DNA of 64,000 bases. Source: UBA4465 sp002292365 (GTDB lineage Bacteria; Bacteroidota; Bacteroidia; Cytophagales; Cyclobacteriaceae). The notes below the pieces were generated by a model, which was not told the origin of the DNA, searched no databases, and saw only the letters and a program-made list of their open reading frames with translations. The translations under genes were made by a program, and so were the position numbers. Shown here one piece after another: positions 47,540-55,716 of this stretch. The stretch's first letter is position 1; each line of letters opens with the position of its first letter. Where the stretch lies: positions 62,001 through 126,000 of the forward strand of contig CALSQY010000004.1 of NCBI GenBank assembly GCA_943788615.1, read 5' to 3'.

Positions 47540-49210
47540 ATGGACAATTTGGCGGAGTTTTTGGCTACGCTCGATCCAGACAATCGGGAATTTAATGCGG
47601 CCGTAGAGTTTGTTCAGTCAACGGATCGCCCCATTTACCTCACAGGAAGGGCCGGAACAGGTAAGACGACCTTTCTGAAATACGTTACCGCTATTTCTTC
47701 TAAAAAAACGGTGGTGGTAGCTCCCACAGGCGTAGCCGCCATCAATGCGGGAGGCGTGACCATACATTCGTTTTTCAAACTTCCTTTTGAGCCCTTACGT
47801 CCAGACGATACGCGGTTCAGTACTCGAAAAATGAGTGAAGATCATGTCAATATATTCGAAATGCTCAAATACAATCGCGAAAAATCTCAAATAATTCGTG
47901 AATTGGAATTATTGATTATCGATGAGATATCTATGGTGCGCTGTGACGTACTGGATGCCATCGAATACATTTTAAGGGTATATAGAGATAAGCCCTACCT
48001 ACCGTTTGGTGGGGTTCAGGTATTGATGTTGGGTGATCCTTTTCAGTTGCCCCCCGTGATGAAGCGTGAGGAGCAGTCCATCTTAGGAGAATATTATAAA
48101 ACCTTATATTTTTTCAGTTCCAATGTATTTAAAATCATCAAACCAGCACAGCTCGAATTAAAAAAAATATATCGACAAAAAAATCAGCAGTTTGTTGAAT
48201 TGCTCAATAAAGTCCGATTCAATCAAATGACTTCCGATGATATTGCCCTATTGAACCGTCGTCATGTCCCTAATTTTAAGCCCAAAGTAGAGGAAAACTA
48301 CATTCAGTTAATTACGACCAATAAAAGGGTAAATGAGGTCAATGAAAATAAATTGAAGGCCTTAAAGACTGACGAAAGAAAGTATGAGGGCTTGGTGGAA
48401 GGTATTTTTCCTGACTCTTTTATGCGTACCCAGGAGAATTTAGCTTTAAAAATCGGGGCTCAAATTATGACGGTCATCAATGACCCAGGGACGGTTCCTT
48501 CCGATGATGGAGTGGATCAATATACATCTAAAAAATTCTTCAATGGAAGTATTGGTACCATTTTAGAATTGCACGAGGATCACATTGTGATCAGTACCGA
48601 ATCCCATGAATACATTGCGGTTTACCGGACTACTTGGACCAATATTTCGTATCGATGGCATCCAGAACGAAAGACCATTGTATCGGAAGAAATAGGTGCA
48701 TTTACCCAGATACCTGTGCGACTGGCCTGGGCTATTACCGTCCACAAAAGTCAGGGTCTCACTTTTGACAAAGTGATTGCAGATATCAACGATGCCTTCA
48801 CCAATGGTCAGGCTTACGTGGCTCTGAGCCGATGTACGTCATTGGAAGGATTGGTTTTCAAATATTTATTTAACCCAAGGGCTATTAAGACCGATCCGAT
48901 TGTGGTCTATTTTTCACAATACTATGACCAAAAGAGTCAAAATGAGCAGGATCTCCTCAATGGCAAGGCTGATTATTTTTATAAATTGGCAAGAAAAGCT
49001 TTTTTTACCTATGGGTTTTTGGAATGCCAAGAATGTCTTCGCAATGCGGTTGGCTATAGAAATGATGCCCAGCATCCCTTGTTTGACAAATGCAAACGGA
49101 TTTATTTGGAGTGGATCAATCAAAGGGAATTATTGCTCAATGATGCTCAGCAGCAAAACCTGAATACATTGAAGCAATATTTAAAGCAAGAGTTAAATAT
49201 CAAGATTTAA
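47540..49210 (+). CDS. PIF1/RecD-like superfamily 1B DNA helicase
   Basis: The 556-residue helicase has Walker A GRAGTGKTTFLKY near residue 37 and APTGVAAINAGG near 61. The Walker B DEISMVR is near 132, GDPFQLPPV near 169, and motifs V/VI WAITVHKSQG and VALSRCTSLEGL near 395-430. A C-terminal extension (about residues 470-556) is helical with Cys pairs (CQECLRNA). It unwinds DNA 5' to 3', and PIF1-like helicases act on G-quadruplexes or stalled forks. It is 4 bases after the DEAD helicase gene and 4 before ywbE, so tightly co-translated. Confidence 0.9.
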   Translation: MDNLAEFLATLDPDNREFNAAVEFVQSTDRPIYLTGRAGTGKTTFLKYVTAISSKKTVVVAPTGVAAINAGGVTIHSFFKLPFEPLRPDDTRFSTRKMSEDHVNIFEMLKYNREKSQIIRELELLIIDEISMVRCDVLDAIEYILRVYRDKPYLPFGGVQVLMLGDPFQLPPVMKREEQSILGEYYKTLYFFSSNVFKIIKPAQLELKKIYRQKNQQFVELLNKVRFNQMTSDDIALLNRRHVPNFKPKVEENYIQLITTNKRVNEVNENKLKALKTDERKYEGLVEGIFPDSFMRTQENLALKIGAQIMTVINDPGTVPSDDGVDQYTSKKFFNGSIGTILELHEDHIVISTESHEYIAVYRTTWTNISYRWHPERKTIVSEEIGAFTQIPVRLAWAITVHKSQGLTFDKVIADINDAFTNGQAYVALSRCTSLEGLVFKYLFNPRAIKTDPIVVYFSQYYDQKSQNEQDLLNGKADYFYKLARKAFFTYGFLECQECLRNAVGYRNDAQHPLFDKCKRIYLEWINQRELLLNDAQQQNLNTLKQYLKQELNIKI

Positions 49211-49214
49211 AAGG

Positions 49215-49409
49215 ATGAGGGGTACCCAGCGAAGCGATATCCAAAAGGGCTTAGAAGTGCACATTATGCTCAAGAGTGATCAGGGCACCGGCCATTTGAC
49301 CCATGGCATTGTGAAAGATGTCTTGACTAAATCAGCCAGTCACCCCCACGGAATCAAGGTCCGACTCGAGGATGGTCAAGTAGGACGTGTTAAAAAGGTA
49401 TTTTTGTGA
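49215..49409 (+). CDS. ywbE: YwbE-family protein (DUF2196)
   Basis: This 64-residue protein matches YwbE along its whole length: GTQRSDIQKGLEVHIMLKSD, followed by TGHLTHGIVKDVLT, HPHGIKVRLEDGQVGRV. The family is small, basic, predicted to form an OB/SH3-like beta barrel, and of unknown function. The link to two helicases hints at nucleic-acid binding (inference). It lies 4 bases after the PIF1-like gene. Confidence 0.9.
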   Translation: MRGTQRSDIQKGLEVHIMLKSDQGTGHLTHGIVKDVLTKSASHPHGIKVRLEDGQVGRVKKVFL

Positions 49410-49552
49410 TAATGCATATCTATTGAAATAGAGCTATAATATGGGGAGGTATATTTTTGTCAAAATTGATGTTAAATCATGTTAAAGAATAGTTTGATTC
49501 TCACTTGTGAAGATACTTTTGAATATACTAATTTAACTTTTTTTTAAAAAAA

Positions 49553-49849
49553 ATGTCAGAAATAATGAAATCTTTAAATAAAAATTGGTTTTTAATAACC
49601 ATGACTGCAATAGTGTTTGCTCTATTAGGTTATTTGCTAGGTGTCCAAAACAGTAATCAAAATTTTAGAATGATGAACGGTCCCGGTGGTCTTCATATGG
49701 AGCATATGAAGGAATCTGATATTATGATGTTTGAATCCGAAGGGGGGATAGTGATGGGTGAAGATGGTAATATTGAAATTGAAATAGACACCTTATTATC
49801 TGGAGGTAAACAAGAGATTAAGGTGATCGTGAAAAAGGATATCAAATAA
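49553..49849 (+). CDS. Single-pass membrane protein with acidic tail, unknown
   Basis: The 98-residue protein has one helix (WFLITMTAIVFALLGYLLGV, residues 13-32) and a soluble tail rich in Met and Gly (MMNGPGGLHMEHM). The tail ends in alternating charged strands (EDGNIEIEIDTLL, KQEIKVIVKK). Met/His content in MNGPGGLHMEHMKESDIMMF could bind copper or another soft metal, but this is inference only. No family recognised. A strong terminator follows at 49870. Confidence 0.6.
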   Translation: MSEIMKSLNKNWFLITMTAIVFALLGYLLGVQNSNQNFRMMNGPGGLHMEHMKESDIMMFESEGGIVMGEDGNIEIEIDTLLSGGKQEIKVIVKKDIK

Positions 49850-49869
49850 GTTTATCCGATAGTTATACT

Positions 49870-49896
49870 AAAAAGACCTCTTAAAGAGGTCTTTTT
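49870..49896 (+). terminator. Strong intrinsic terminator
   Basis: A perfect 11-bp stem, AAAAAGACCTC / GAGGTCTTTTT, with a five-base loop and flanking A/T runs on both sides, 21 bases after the membrane protein stop. It can work in both directions. Confidence 0.85.
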
Positions 49897-49971
49897 ATGC
49901 ATGAGCTAAAATAGTTTTTAGATGAACCGTGAGTCCGTTTTATTTGTCTCGGTTTGATTCAACATTAGAAA

Positions 49972-50331
49972 TTAATACAATAAATATTTTTTAGAAACCT
50001 TTTTCCAACCCGCCTGATAAGCTGATGAGACAAAATATATTTTGAGATCTGCTTGATAGTCGGAGGCGACAAAAAATATGTTCTTGTCTGCTTGATAATC
50101 TGAATCTGTAAAAAACCATTTACCATCGTTGTCTCCAGCTTGATAGTTGGAGGATACCTTATAAACCAAGAGGTCTGCTTTATAGGCTGAACTCACGACA
50201 AATACTTTGACATCAGCTTTATAAGCGGCATCTACTGCGTATACTTTTTGAGCCTGAGCATTTAAAATGTTAAAAAAAATACAGGCGACAAAAAGGATTA
50301 CTGAAATGTTTTGGAGGGGTAACTTCATCAC
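49972..50331 (-). CDS. DUF6150 tandem-repeat secreted protein
   Basis: The 119-residue protein has a signal peptide (cleavage after NAQAQ, about residue 28) and then six repeats of about 13 residues of the form K-[VI]-[YF]-x-V-x-S-x-Y-[KQ]-A-[DG]. Examples are KVYAVDAAYKAD, LLVYKVSSNYQAG and LKIYFVSSAYQAG. The third is followed by a short DNDGKW insert. This pattern matches the Bacteroidota family I know as DUF6150. Function is unknown; short strands with exposed Tyr suggest a small beta-solenoid or surface protein. It is convergent with the membrane protein gene across the terminator. Confidence 0.8.
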   Translation of the reverse strand: MMKLPLQNISVILFVACIFFNILNAQAQKVYAVDAAYKADVKVFVVSSAYKADLLVYKVSSNYQAGDNDGKWFFTDSDYQADKNIFFVASDYQADLKIYFVSSAYQAGWKKVSKKYLLY

Positions 50332-50816
50332 CTTCAGTTCTATTTTCGAAAGGAAGTTAATGCATTTTTATTGGTTTATAGTGCCAATTTAAAACGAATT
50401 TGGAGTCGTGATCATAAGAAGAGCCCCATTGGATAGCTATTAATACAACGTATTGAAGACTTAAAAACTTCCTAATTTTGAAAAAAAAACAGGTTAAAAT
50501 TACCTATATTTATGTATTGAAAAAAAAATAGGAGCAGATCACTTACTATTAGGAACCTGAGAACCTGCGCCTGCGATTTGGTAGCTACAAAAATTATCAT
50601 CGCTGATGAAGTAGGATTGTTTTCACATTCATTGCGATCTATGAGACCACCGAATTCTTCAATTGACATCTGAATGCCATTTTATATACGTAACGGGTAT
50701 ATCGAAGATCATTATGTCGCTTTCTATCATTAACCAAAGGGGTCATGAGATAAGAAGCCATGATTTTATTTATGGTTGATCATACGATCAATAAAATTGA
50801 ATAGTTTAGAAGCATT
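50332..50816. other. Intergenic with one doubtful minus-strand ORF
   Basis: 485 bases between the DUF6150 and MaoC genes. A 65-codon minus ORF (50472-50669) has no family motif, and its C-terminal half is a Phe-rich read-through of AT-rich DNA. No repeat or hairpin was seen. Confidence 0.35.
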
Positions 50817-51284
50817 TTAATCATTAAAATGATATAAGAAGACTAAAATTGCTGAAAAAGCAGGTTTTTTATGATCTTTTATCTCTAGTTTAACATCGAC
50901 TTCTATCTTGTTGATACCGCGTAAATTGACGGCTGATTTTAAGGTAGCATGTAGTTTAACTTGTGTGCCTACGGGTACCGGTTGATTGAAACGGAGGGCT
51001 TCAATACCATAGTTAACCATCATTTTTAGATTTTGAACTTCCAGTATTTGCTCCCACAAATAAGGAACCAAAGATAGGGTAAGATAACCATGGGCAATGG
51101 CTGTACCAAAGGGGCTTTCTTGTGCCGCACGCTCCGGATCTGTGTGAATCCATTGATGGTCCAATGTTGCCTCAGCAAATTTATTGACTTGTTCTTGGTT
51201 GATTGTAAAATATTTAGAGGACCCTAAGACCGAACCTATTCTATCTTCAAAATCTTCAAAACTTGAAATAATTAAACGTCCCAT
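50817..51284 (-). CDS. MaoC-like (R)-enoyl-CoA hydratase
   Basis: The 155-residue hot-dog protein has the hydratase catalytic signature D-x4-H...G-x2-A-H-G: TLDHQWIHTDPERA near residue 41 and FGTAIAHGYLTLSL near 59. It adds water to enoyl-CoA giving (R)-3-hydroxyacyl-CoA, as in PHA supply or fatty acid metabolism. No PHA genes are adjacent. Upstream is a divergent zinc-binding-like small protein. Confidence 0.92.
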   Translation of the reverse strand: MGRLIISSFEDFEDRIGSVLGSSKYFTINQEQVNKFAEATLDHQWIHTDPERAAQESPFGTAIAHGYLTLSLVPYLWEQILEVQNLKMMVNYGIEALRFNQPVPVGTQVKLHATLKSAVNLRGINKIEVDVKLEIKDHKKPAFSAILVFLYHFND

Positions 51285-51411
51285 AGGTATTTAAACGACT
51301 TGTTTTTTGTAAATTTAATAGGTTAGATATTAAAAAATCAAGTGGATGAAAAATTCAATAACATTGAAACAGGTAAAAAATATAAGGTACCTTTATTTGA
51401 CATAAATTATA

Positions 51412-51419
51412 TAATTTTG
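51412..51419 (+). promoter_or_regulatory. Possible -7 box of the small Cys-rich protein gene
   Basis: TAATTTTG fits TANNTTTG and lies 17 bases before the ATG at 51437. The -33 TTG is not found at the right spacing. Confidence 0.3.
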
Positions 51420-51436
51420 AAAATCTATTCAATCAT

Positions 51437-51679
51437 ATGAGCGATTGTCCTTCAAGAAAAATTATTTTTTACACCGAACAGGAGGCCAAAGAAGCCTTGA
51501 TCAGTATCCATGTCAAATACCAAAATTCCTCAACCCGATCATTTTATACCTGTGACCAATGTGGATATCTTCACTTGACTTCTTCAGGAGACATAGATAA
51601 TACATTGAAACTAGCACAGGAGGCGGGTAGGATAGACCAACTCAGTGAGTCCGACCATTGGACTCGCAAGTTGAGCTGA
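51437..51679 (+). CDS. Small protein with C-x2-C-G motif
   Basis: The 80-residue soluble protein begins MSDCPSRKIIFYTEQEAKEAL and has a zinc-finger-like knuckle, YTCDQCGYLHLTS, at residues 37-49. Similar small Cys proteins are widespread in Bacteroidota. Only one knuckle is present, with the Cys at residue 4 and the His at 46 as possible further ligands. Function unknown; a nucleic-acid-associated role is inference. Confidence 0.65.
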   Translation: MSDCPSRKIIFYTEQEAKEALISIHVKYQNSSTRSFYTCDQCGYLHLTSSGDIDNTLKLAQEAGRIDQLSESDHWTRKLS

Positions 51680-51971
51680 TCAGTTTAAACAAGTATTTTC
51701 TTTTATTTAATTATGAGTAATATCACTGCAGGCCATTTATTGATGTAATTGATTATTTTTTTCTTCGTATGAGTTTGTCTTACCAATGGAATCACCATAT
51801 GGAGTGTGAAAGGCAAGTCATTTAAATTAAGTCAACGTCGCGCTATTTAAAAATCTATTTACATTGATTTTTAGAAATATAAAAATTAAATGTATTTAAA
51901 TCTTATCGTTTTTGATTCTATTTTTGCTACATTCAAACAGCTATACTACCCCATTCAAATAACCTCTTTCT

Positions 51972-52412
51972 ATGCTCAGAGCCATAAATTTTGTCAGATT
52001 ATTGTCGATAGTGATTTTCTTGGGGACTTTAAGTCTAGTATATGCTTATTTAGATCCTGTAGTAAGTTTTTCGTTAAAGACCTCTAGTTCTACCCTGCAC
52101 CGAACCGACTTTTTTTATCTGGGTGCGTTTGTCTTCTTGGTGATCAATATTTTTCTGTGGTTATTGATTAAGATCGTAGCACCTAAAATAGCGCAACGAT
52201 TTGGAATCCTTTCAGCTGGTTGGTTTGCCGCGCTTCCCGTCGTGGTCAATTTTTATATCTGTTTTCTGATAGGATTTCTTGGAGCACTCAACAATACGTC
52301 AAGTCTTGAGCTATCGAGTTATGCCTATTTAAATTATTTAGGTCCGATATTATTGACGATTTGGATGGGTTTAGCAATTTATTTCATGTCTACCAAAAAA
52401 TCATTAGACTAA
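51972..52412 (+). CDS. Four-helix membrane protein, unknown
   Basis: The 146-residue protein has four predicted membrane helices (VRLLSIVIFLGTLSLVYAYL, FFYLGAFVFLVINIFLWLL, VVNFYICFLIGFLGAL, YLGPILLTIWMGLAIYF). No catalytic motif. Codon use and helix arrangement support a real gene. It lies about 140 bases upstream of parE and could share its transcript. Confidence 0.7.
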   Translation: MLRAINFVRLLSIVIFLGTLSLVYAYLDPVVSFSLKTSSSTLHRTDFFYLGAFVFLVINIFLWLLIKIVAPKIAQRFGILSAGWFAALPVVVNFYICFLIGFLGALNNTSSLELSSYAYLNYLGPILLTIWMGLAIYFMSTKKSLD

Positions 52413-52555
52413 TTAAATGCTTGTAATTCAATACTTTGATTGTATTTACTTAAATAATAAGTCGAATGTCAAGTAAATATTTTTTAACAATACCTGCTTT
52501 TTTTTTAATAATTTCCCACTTGGTTACAACGATCCAACATATTCAATTATTATAA

Positions 52556-54451
52556 ATGGCAACAGGTAATTCCAACTACACCGAAGAAAGTATAAAGTCC
52601 TTAGATTGGAAAGAACACATCCGACTTCGTCCAGGGATGTACATTGGTAAGTTGGGCGACGGTTCAGCGCATGATGATGGGATCTATGTATTGGTCAAGG
52701 AAATCATAGACAATTGTATAGATGAGCATATGATGGGCTTTGGTAAGACGATCGATATCAAAGTCAGTGATCATAAAGTTAAAATTAGAGATTATGGTAG
52801 GGGTATTCCTTTAGGAAAAGTCATAGATTGCGTTTCTAAGATTAATACGGGTGGTAAATATGACTCTGGGGCTTTTCAAAAATCAGTAGGCCTTAACGGA
52901 GTAGGTACTAAGGCGGTCAATGCCTTATCTAGTTATTTTAAGGTGCAGTCATTTCGTGAGGGTAAGACCAAAATGGCTGAATTTAATCAAGGAGAGGTTA
53001 CCTCTGATGCTCAGGTAGTCAGTACTTCAGACCGAAATGGGACTCACATCACTTTTGAGCCCGACAACGTTATTTTTAAAAATTTTCATTTTATTCCTGA
53101 TTATTTAGATAATCTTATTTGGAATTACGCCTATTTGAATGCGGGGTTGACCTTAGTGCTCAATGGCAAAAAATACCATTCAGAGCATGGCTTACTTGAT
53201 CTTTTGCGACGTAAGACAGATGAAGAGAGTATCAGATACCCTATCATGCACATGAAGGGAGAGGATATTGAGATTGCCTTGACCCATTCAAATCAATATG
53301 GAGAAGAATACTACTCTTTTGTAAATGGTCAATATACGACCCAGGGAGGGACGCATTTGGCCGCTTTTAGAGAATCTGTTGTTAAGACGGTCAGAGAATT
53401 TTTTAAAAAAGATTTTGATGCGGCGGACGTCAGAGCAAGTATTGTGGCGGCCATCGCAATCAGGGTACAAGAGCCAGTATTTGAATCTCAGACCAAGACC
53501 AAATTAGGATCTCAAAATTTAGGGCCAGAGGGTCCTACAATGAGGACCTTCGTCAACGATTTTATCAAAAAGGAATTAGATAACTACTTGCATCAAAACA
53601 GCGAATCAGCGGGTCTGTTGTTAAAACGTATTTTGCAATCCGAGCGGGAGCGAAAGGAAATAGCAGGGATAAAAAAACTGGCAAATGAGCGCGCCAAAAA
53701 AGCCAATTTGCACAACAAAAAGCTGAGAGATTGTCGGGTACATCTCAATGACAAGAAATTAGCCGAAGAGCGTCGAAATGACAGTATGATCTTCATTACC
53801 GAGGGAGACTCGGCCAGTGGGTCCATTACCAAGACCAGAGATGTACAAACTCAGGCCGTTTTTAGTTTGAGAGGTAAGCCCTTTAATTGCTATGCCCACA
53901 CCAAAAAGGTGGTGTATGAGAATGAAGAATTTAATTTATTGCAACACGCCTTAAATATTGAAGACGGGCTCGAAGGTTTGCGGTATAAAAAAATCATTAT
54001 AGCTACGGATGCGGATGTAGATGGGATGCATATTCGCTTGCTCTTGTTGACTTATTTCTTGCAATTTTTTCCTGAATTGGTCAGAAACGGTCATATATTT
54101 ATTTTGGATACCCCTCTTTTTCGTATCAGAAATAATAAGGAAACATTTTACTGTTATGATGAGCTGGAACGCCAAACAGCGATTGAGAAATTAGGAAAAA
54201 ATGCAGAAATCACTCGATTTAAGGGTTTGGGTGAAATTTCACCCAATGAATTTGCAGCTTTTATTGGAGAAGACATACGTCTTGAACCTGTTATTTTGAG
54301 AAAGGAAACTAAAATCAAAGATTTATTGTCTTTCTATATGGGAAAAAATACGCCAGATCGTCAGCAGTTCATCATTCACAAACTTAGGGTGGAGAAAGAT
54401 TTGATTCATGAAGAAAAGGTAACTATATCAGAAGAATATGAGATTACGTAA
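52556..54451 (+). CDS. parE: DNA topoisomerase IV subunit B
   Basis: ParE supplies the ATPase and TOPRIM part of topoisomerase IV, which decatenates daughter chromosomes. The 631-residue protein starts with GHKL motifs: RLRPGMYIGK near residue 23, EIIDNCIDEH near 49, IRDYGRGIP near 72 and GLNGVGTKAVNALS near 113. The TOPRIM domain has ITEGDSASGS near 413 and DADVDGMHIRLL near 484. It lacks the long GyrB insertion, and it is paired with parC nearby. Its stop overlaps the start of the lipase-like gene by 14 bases. Confidence 0.95.
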   Translation: MATGNSNYTEESIKSLDWKEHIRLRPGMYIGKLGDGSAHDDGIYVLVKEIIDNCIDEHMMGFGKTIDIKVSDHKVKIRDYGRGIPLGKVIDCVSKINTGGKYDSGAFQKSVGLNGVGTKAVNALSSYFKVQSFREGKTKMAEFNQGEVTSDAQVVSTSDRNGTHITFEPDNVIFKNFHFIPDYLDNLIWNYAYLNAGLTLVLNGKKYHSEHGLLDLLRRKTDEESIRYPIMHMKGEDIEIALTHSNQYGEEYYSFVNGQYTTQGGTHLAAFRESVVKTVREFFKKDFDAADVRASIVAAIAIRVQEPVFESQTKTKLGSQNLGPEGPTMRTFVNDFIKKELDNYLHQNSESAGLLLKRILQSERERKEIAGIKKLANERAKKANLHNKKLRDCRVHLNDKKLAEERRNDSMIFITEGDSASGSITKTRDVQTQAVFSLRGKPFNCYAHTKKVVYENEEFNLLQHALNIEDGLEGLRYKKIIIATDADVDGMHIRLLLLTYFLQFFPELVRNGHIFILDTPLFRIRNNKETFYCYDELERQTAIEKLGKNAEITRFKGLGEISPNEFAAFIGEDIRLEPVILRKETKIKDLLSFYMGKNTPDRQQFIIHKLRVEKDLIHEEKVTISEEYEIT

Positions 54452-55682
54452 AAAGATAAAAACTATTATTTTTTTTAATTTGTTCTTGCTCACGGGTCTA
54501 TTTTTGACCTCATGTGATAACGACGAGGCATTGATTGGGCTGCAGGAAGAAGATCAAATACTAGTTCGTTTGATTTCAGCTAACAAAATGAGTAAACCAT
54601 CGAAAACTAATATCAGTAGTTTAATTTCCTCTAGTGGTCTGGACTTTCCTCTATCTCAGATGAAATATGATGTCCAAATATGGGAAATAACTTATGAAAC
54701 ACTCTATAAAGGATCTAATATAGTTACTTCTGGCATGGCATACATACCTCTTGGAGACAGAGAGAAATTTATTTACCTATTATTTGCACATGGGACCATT
54801 GCAGCAAATGATGAGGCTCCAAGTAAATTGTCAATGGTGGATATTCAAACATTTTTATATGCAGCGATGGCTTCAACAGGTCTTATCACAGTGGTACCCG
54901 ATCTCATAGGATTTGGTAGTTCTAAGGAGATCATGCATCCTTATTATGTTGAGGAAACCTCTGCTCTGGTAGTGATTGATGGACTCAGAGCTATCAGAGA
55001 ATTGCTAAAACAAGAAGAAATCAACTCGGATGGAGAGTTATATTTAAGCGGTTACTCTGGGGGTGGGTATGTGACAATGGCCACACATAAATATATAGAA
55101 GAGTATGATCTTGAATATTTTGATTTGAAGGCATCTTTTCCAGCAGCAGGAGGCTATGATATGAAGGGTGTGCGTGATTTTTTCTTTGACCAAGAAGTAT
55201 ATGAAACCCCTTATTTCATGGCTTATATTGCAGAATCTTACCGAACGTATTACGATATCGATACGGCCTTGGCACAACAAATTTTTAATGAACCCTACGC
55301 ACAACGAATCATAAATATTTTTGATGGCCTTTCTGATGGATCTCAGATAAACAGTCAGTTGAATGATACCGTCGCTGTATTGATTGCACCCGGATTTTTG
55401 TCAAAACCTGATAATGAAAAATACTCAGAAATTTCTCAACTTTTTGAGCAAAACAGTTTATTGGATTGGATACCAGAGATTCCGATGTACTTGTATCATG
55501 GAGATGCTGATATAACAGTTCCTTATCAAAATACAGTTGATACTTACGATGTTTTCTTGGCCTCTGGATCGCCACCGGAGATCATCAAATTGACCACTTT
55601 TGAAGGCGCGGATCATTACACGGGTTTTGTCCCGTATTTAGAAAGCTTTATGGATACAATTATGAAACTTGAGGGGAAATAA
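54438..55682 (+). CDS. Secreted lipase/esterase-like lipoprotein
   Basis: The gene starts inside parE (ATG 54438) and encodes 414 residues. It has a lipobox (LLTGLFLTSC, Cys 26) and an alpha/beta hydrolase domain like the secretory lipase (LIP) family. Visible are LFAHGTIAANDEA, VVPDLIGFGSS and the nucleophile GYSGGG near residue 204. The Asp is in YHGDADITVPY near 357 and the His in EGADHYTG near 391. It probably hydrolyses an ester or lipid at the cell surface or in the periplasm. Its location between parE and parC, with overlapping start, makes it part of the topoisomerase transcript. Confidence 0.88.
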   Translation: MRLRKKIKTIIFFNLFLLTGLFLTSCDNDEALIGLQEEDQILVRLISANKMSKPSKTNISSLISSSGLDFPLSQMKYDVQIWEITYETLYKGSNIVTSGMAYIPLGDREKFIYLLFAHGTIAANDEAPSKLSMVDIQTFLYAAMASTGLITVVPDLIGFGSSKEIMHPYYVEETSALVVIDGLRAIRELLKQEEINSDGELYLSGYSGGGYVTMATHKYIEEYDLEYFDLKASFPAAGGYDMKGVRDFFFDQEVYETPYFMAYIAESYRTYYDIDTALAQQIFNEPYAQRIINIFDGLSDGSQINSQLNDTVAVLIAPGFLSKPDNEKYSEISQLFEQNSLLDWIPEIPMYLYHGDADITVPYQNTVDTYDVFLASGSPPEIIKLTTFEGADHYTGFVPYLESFMDTIMKLEGK

Positions 55683-55716
55683 GTGAGCAATGGCGTGAAT
55701 AGAATGATTAAGAAAT

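Noticed and set aside
50472..50669. 65-codon minus-strand ORF
   Set aside because: No recognisable domain and a Phe-rich tail from AT-rich sequence; not strong enough to call.
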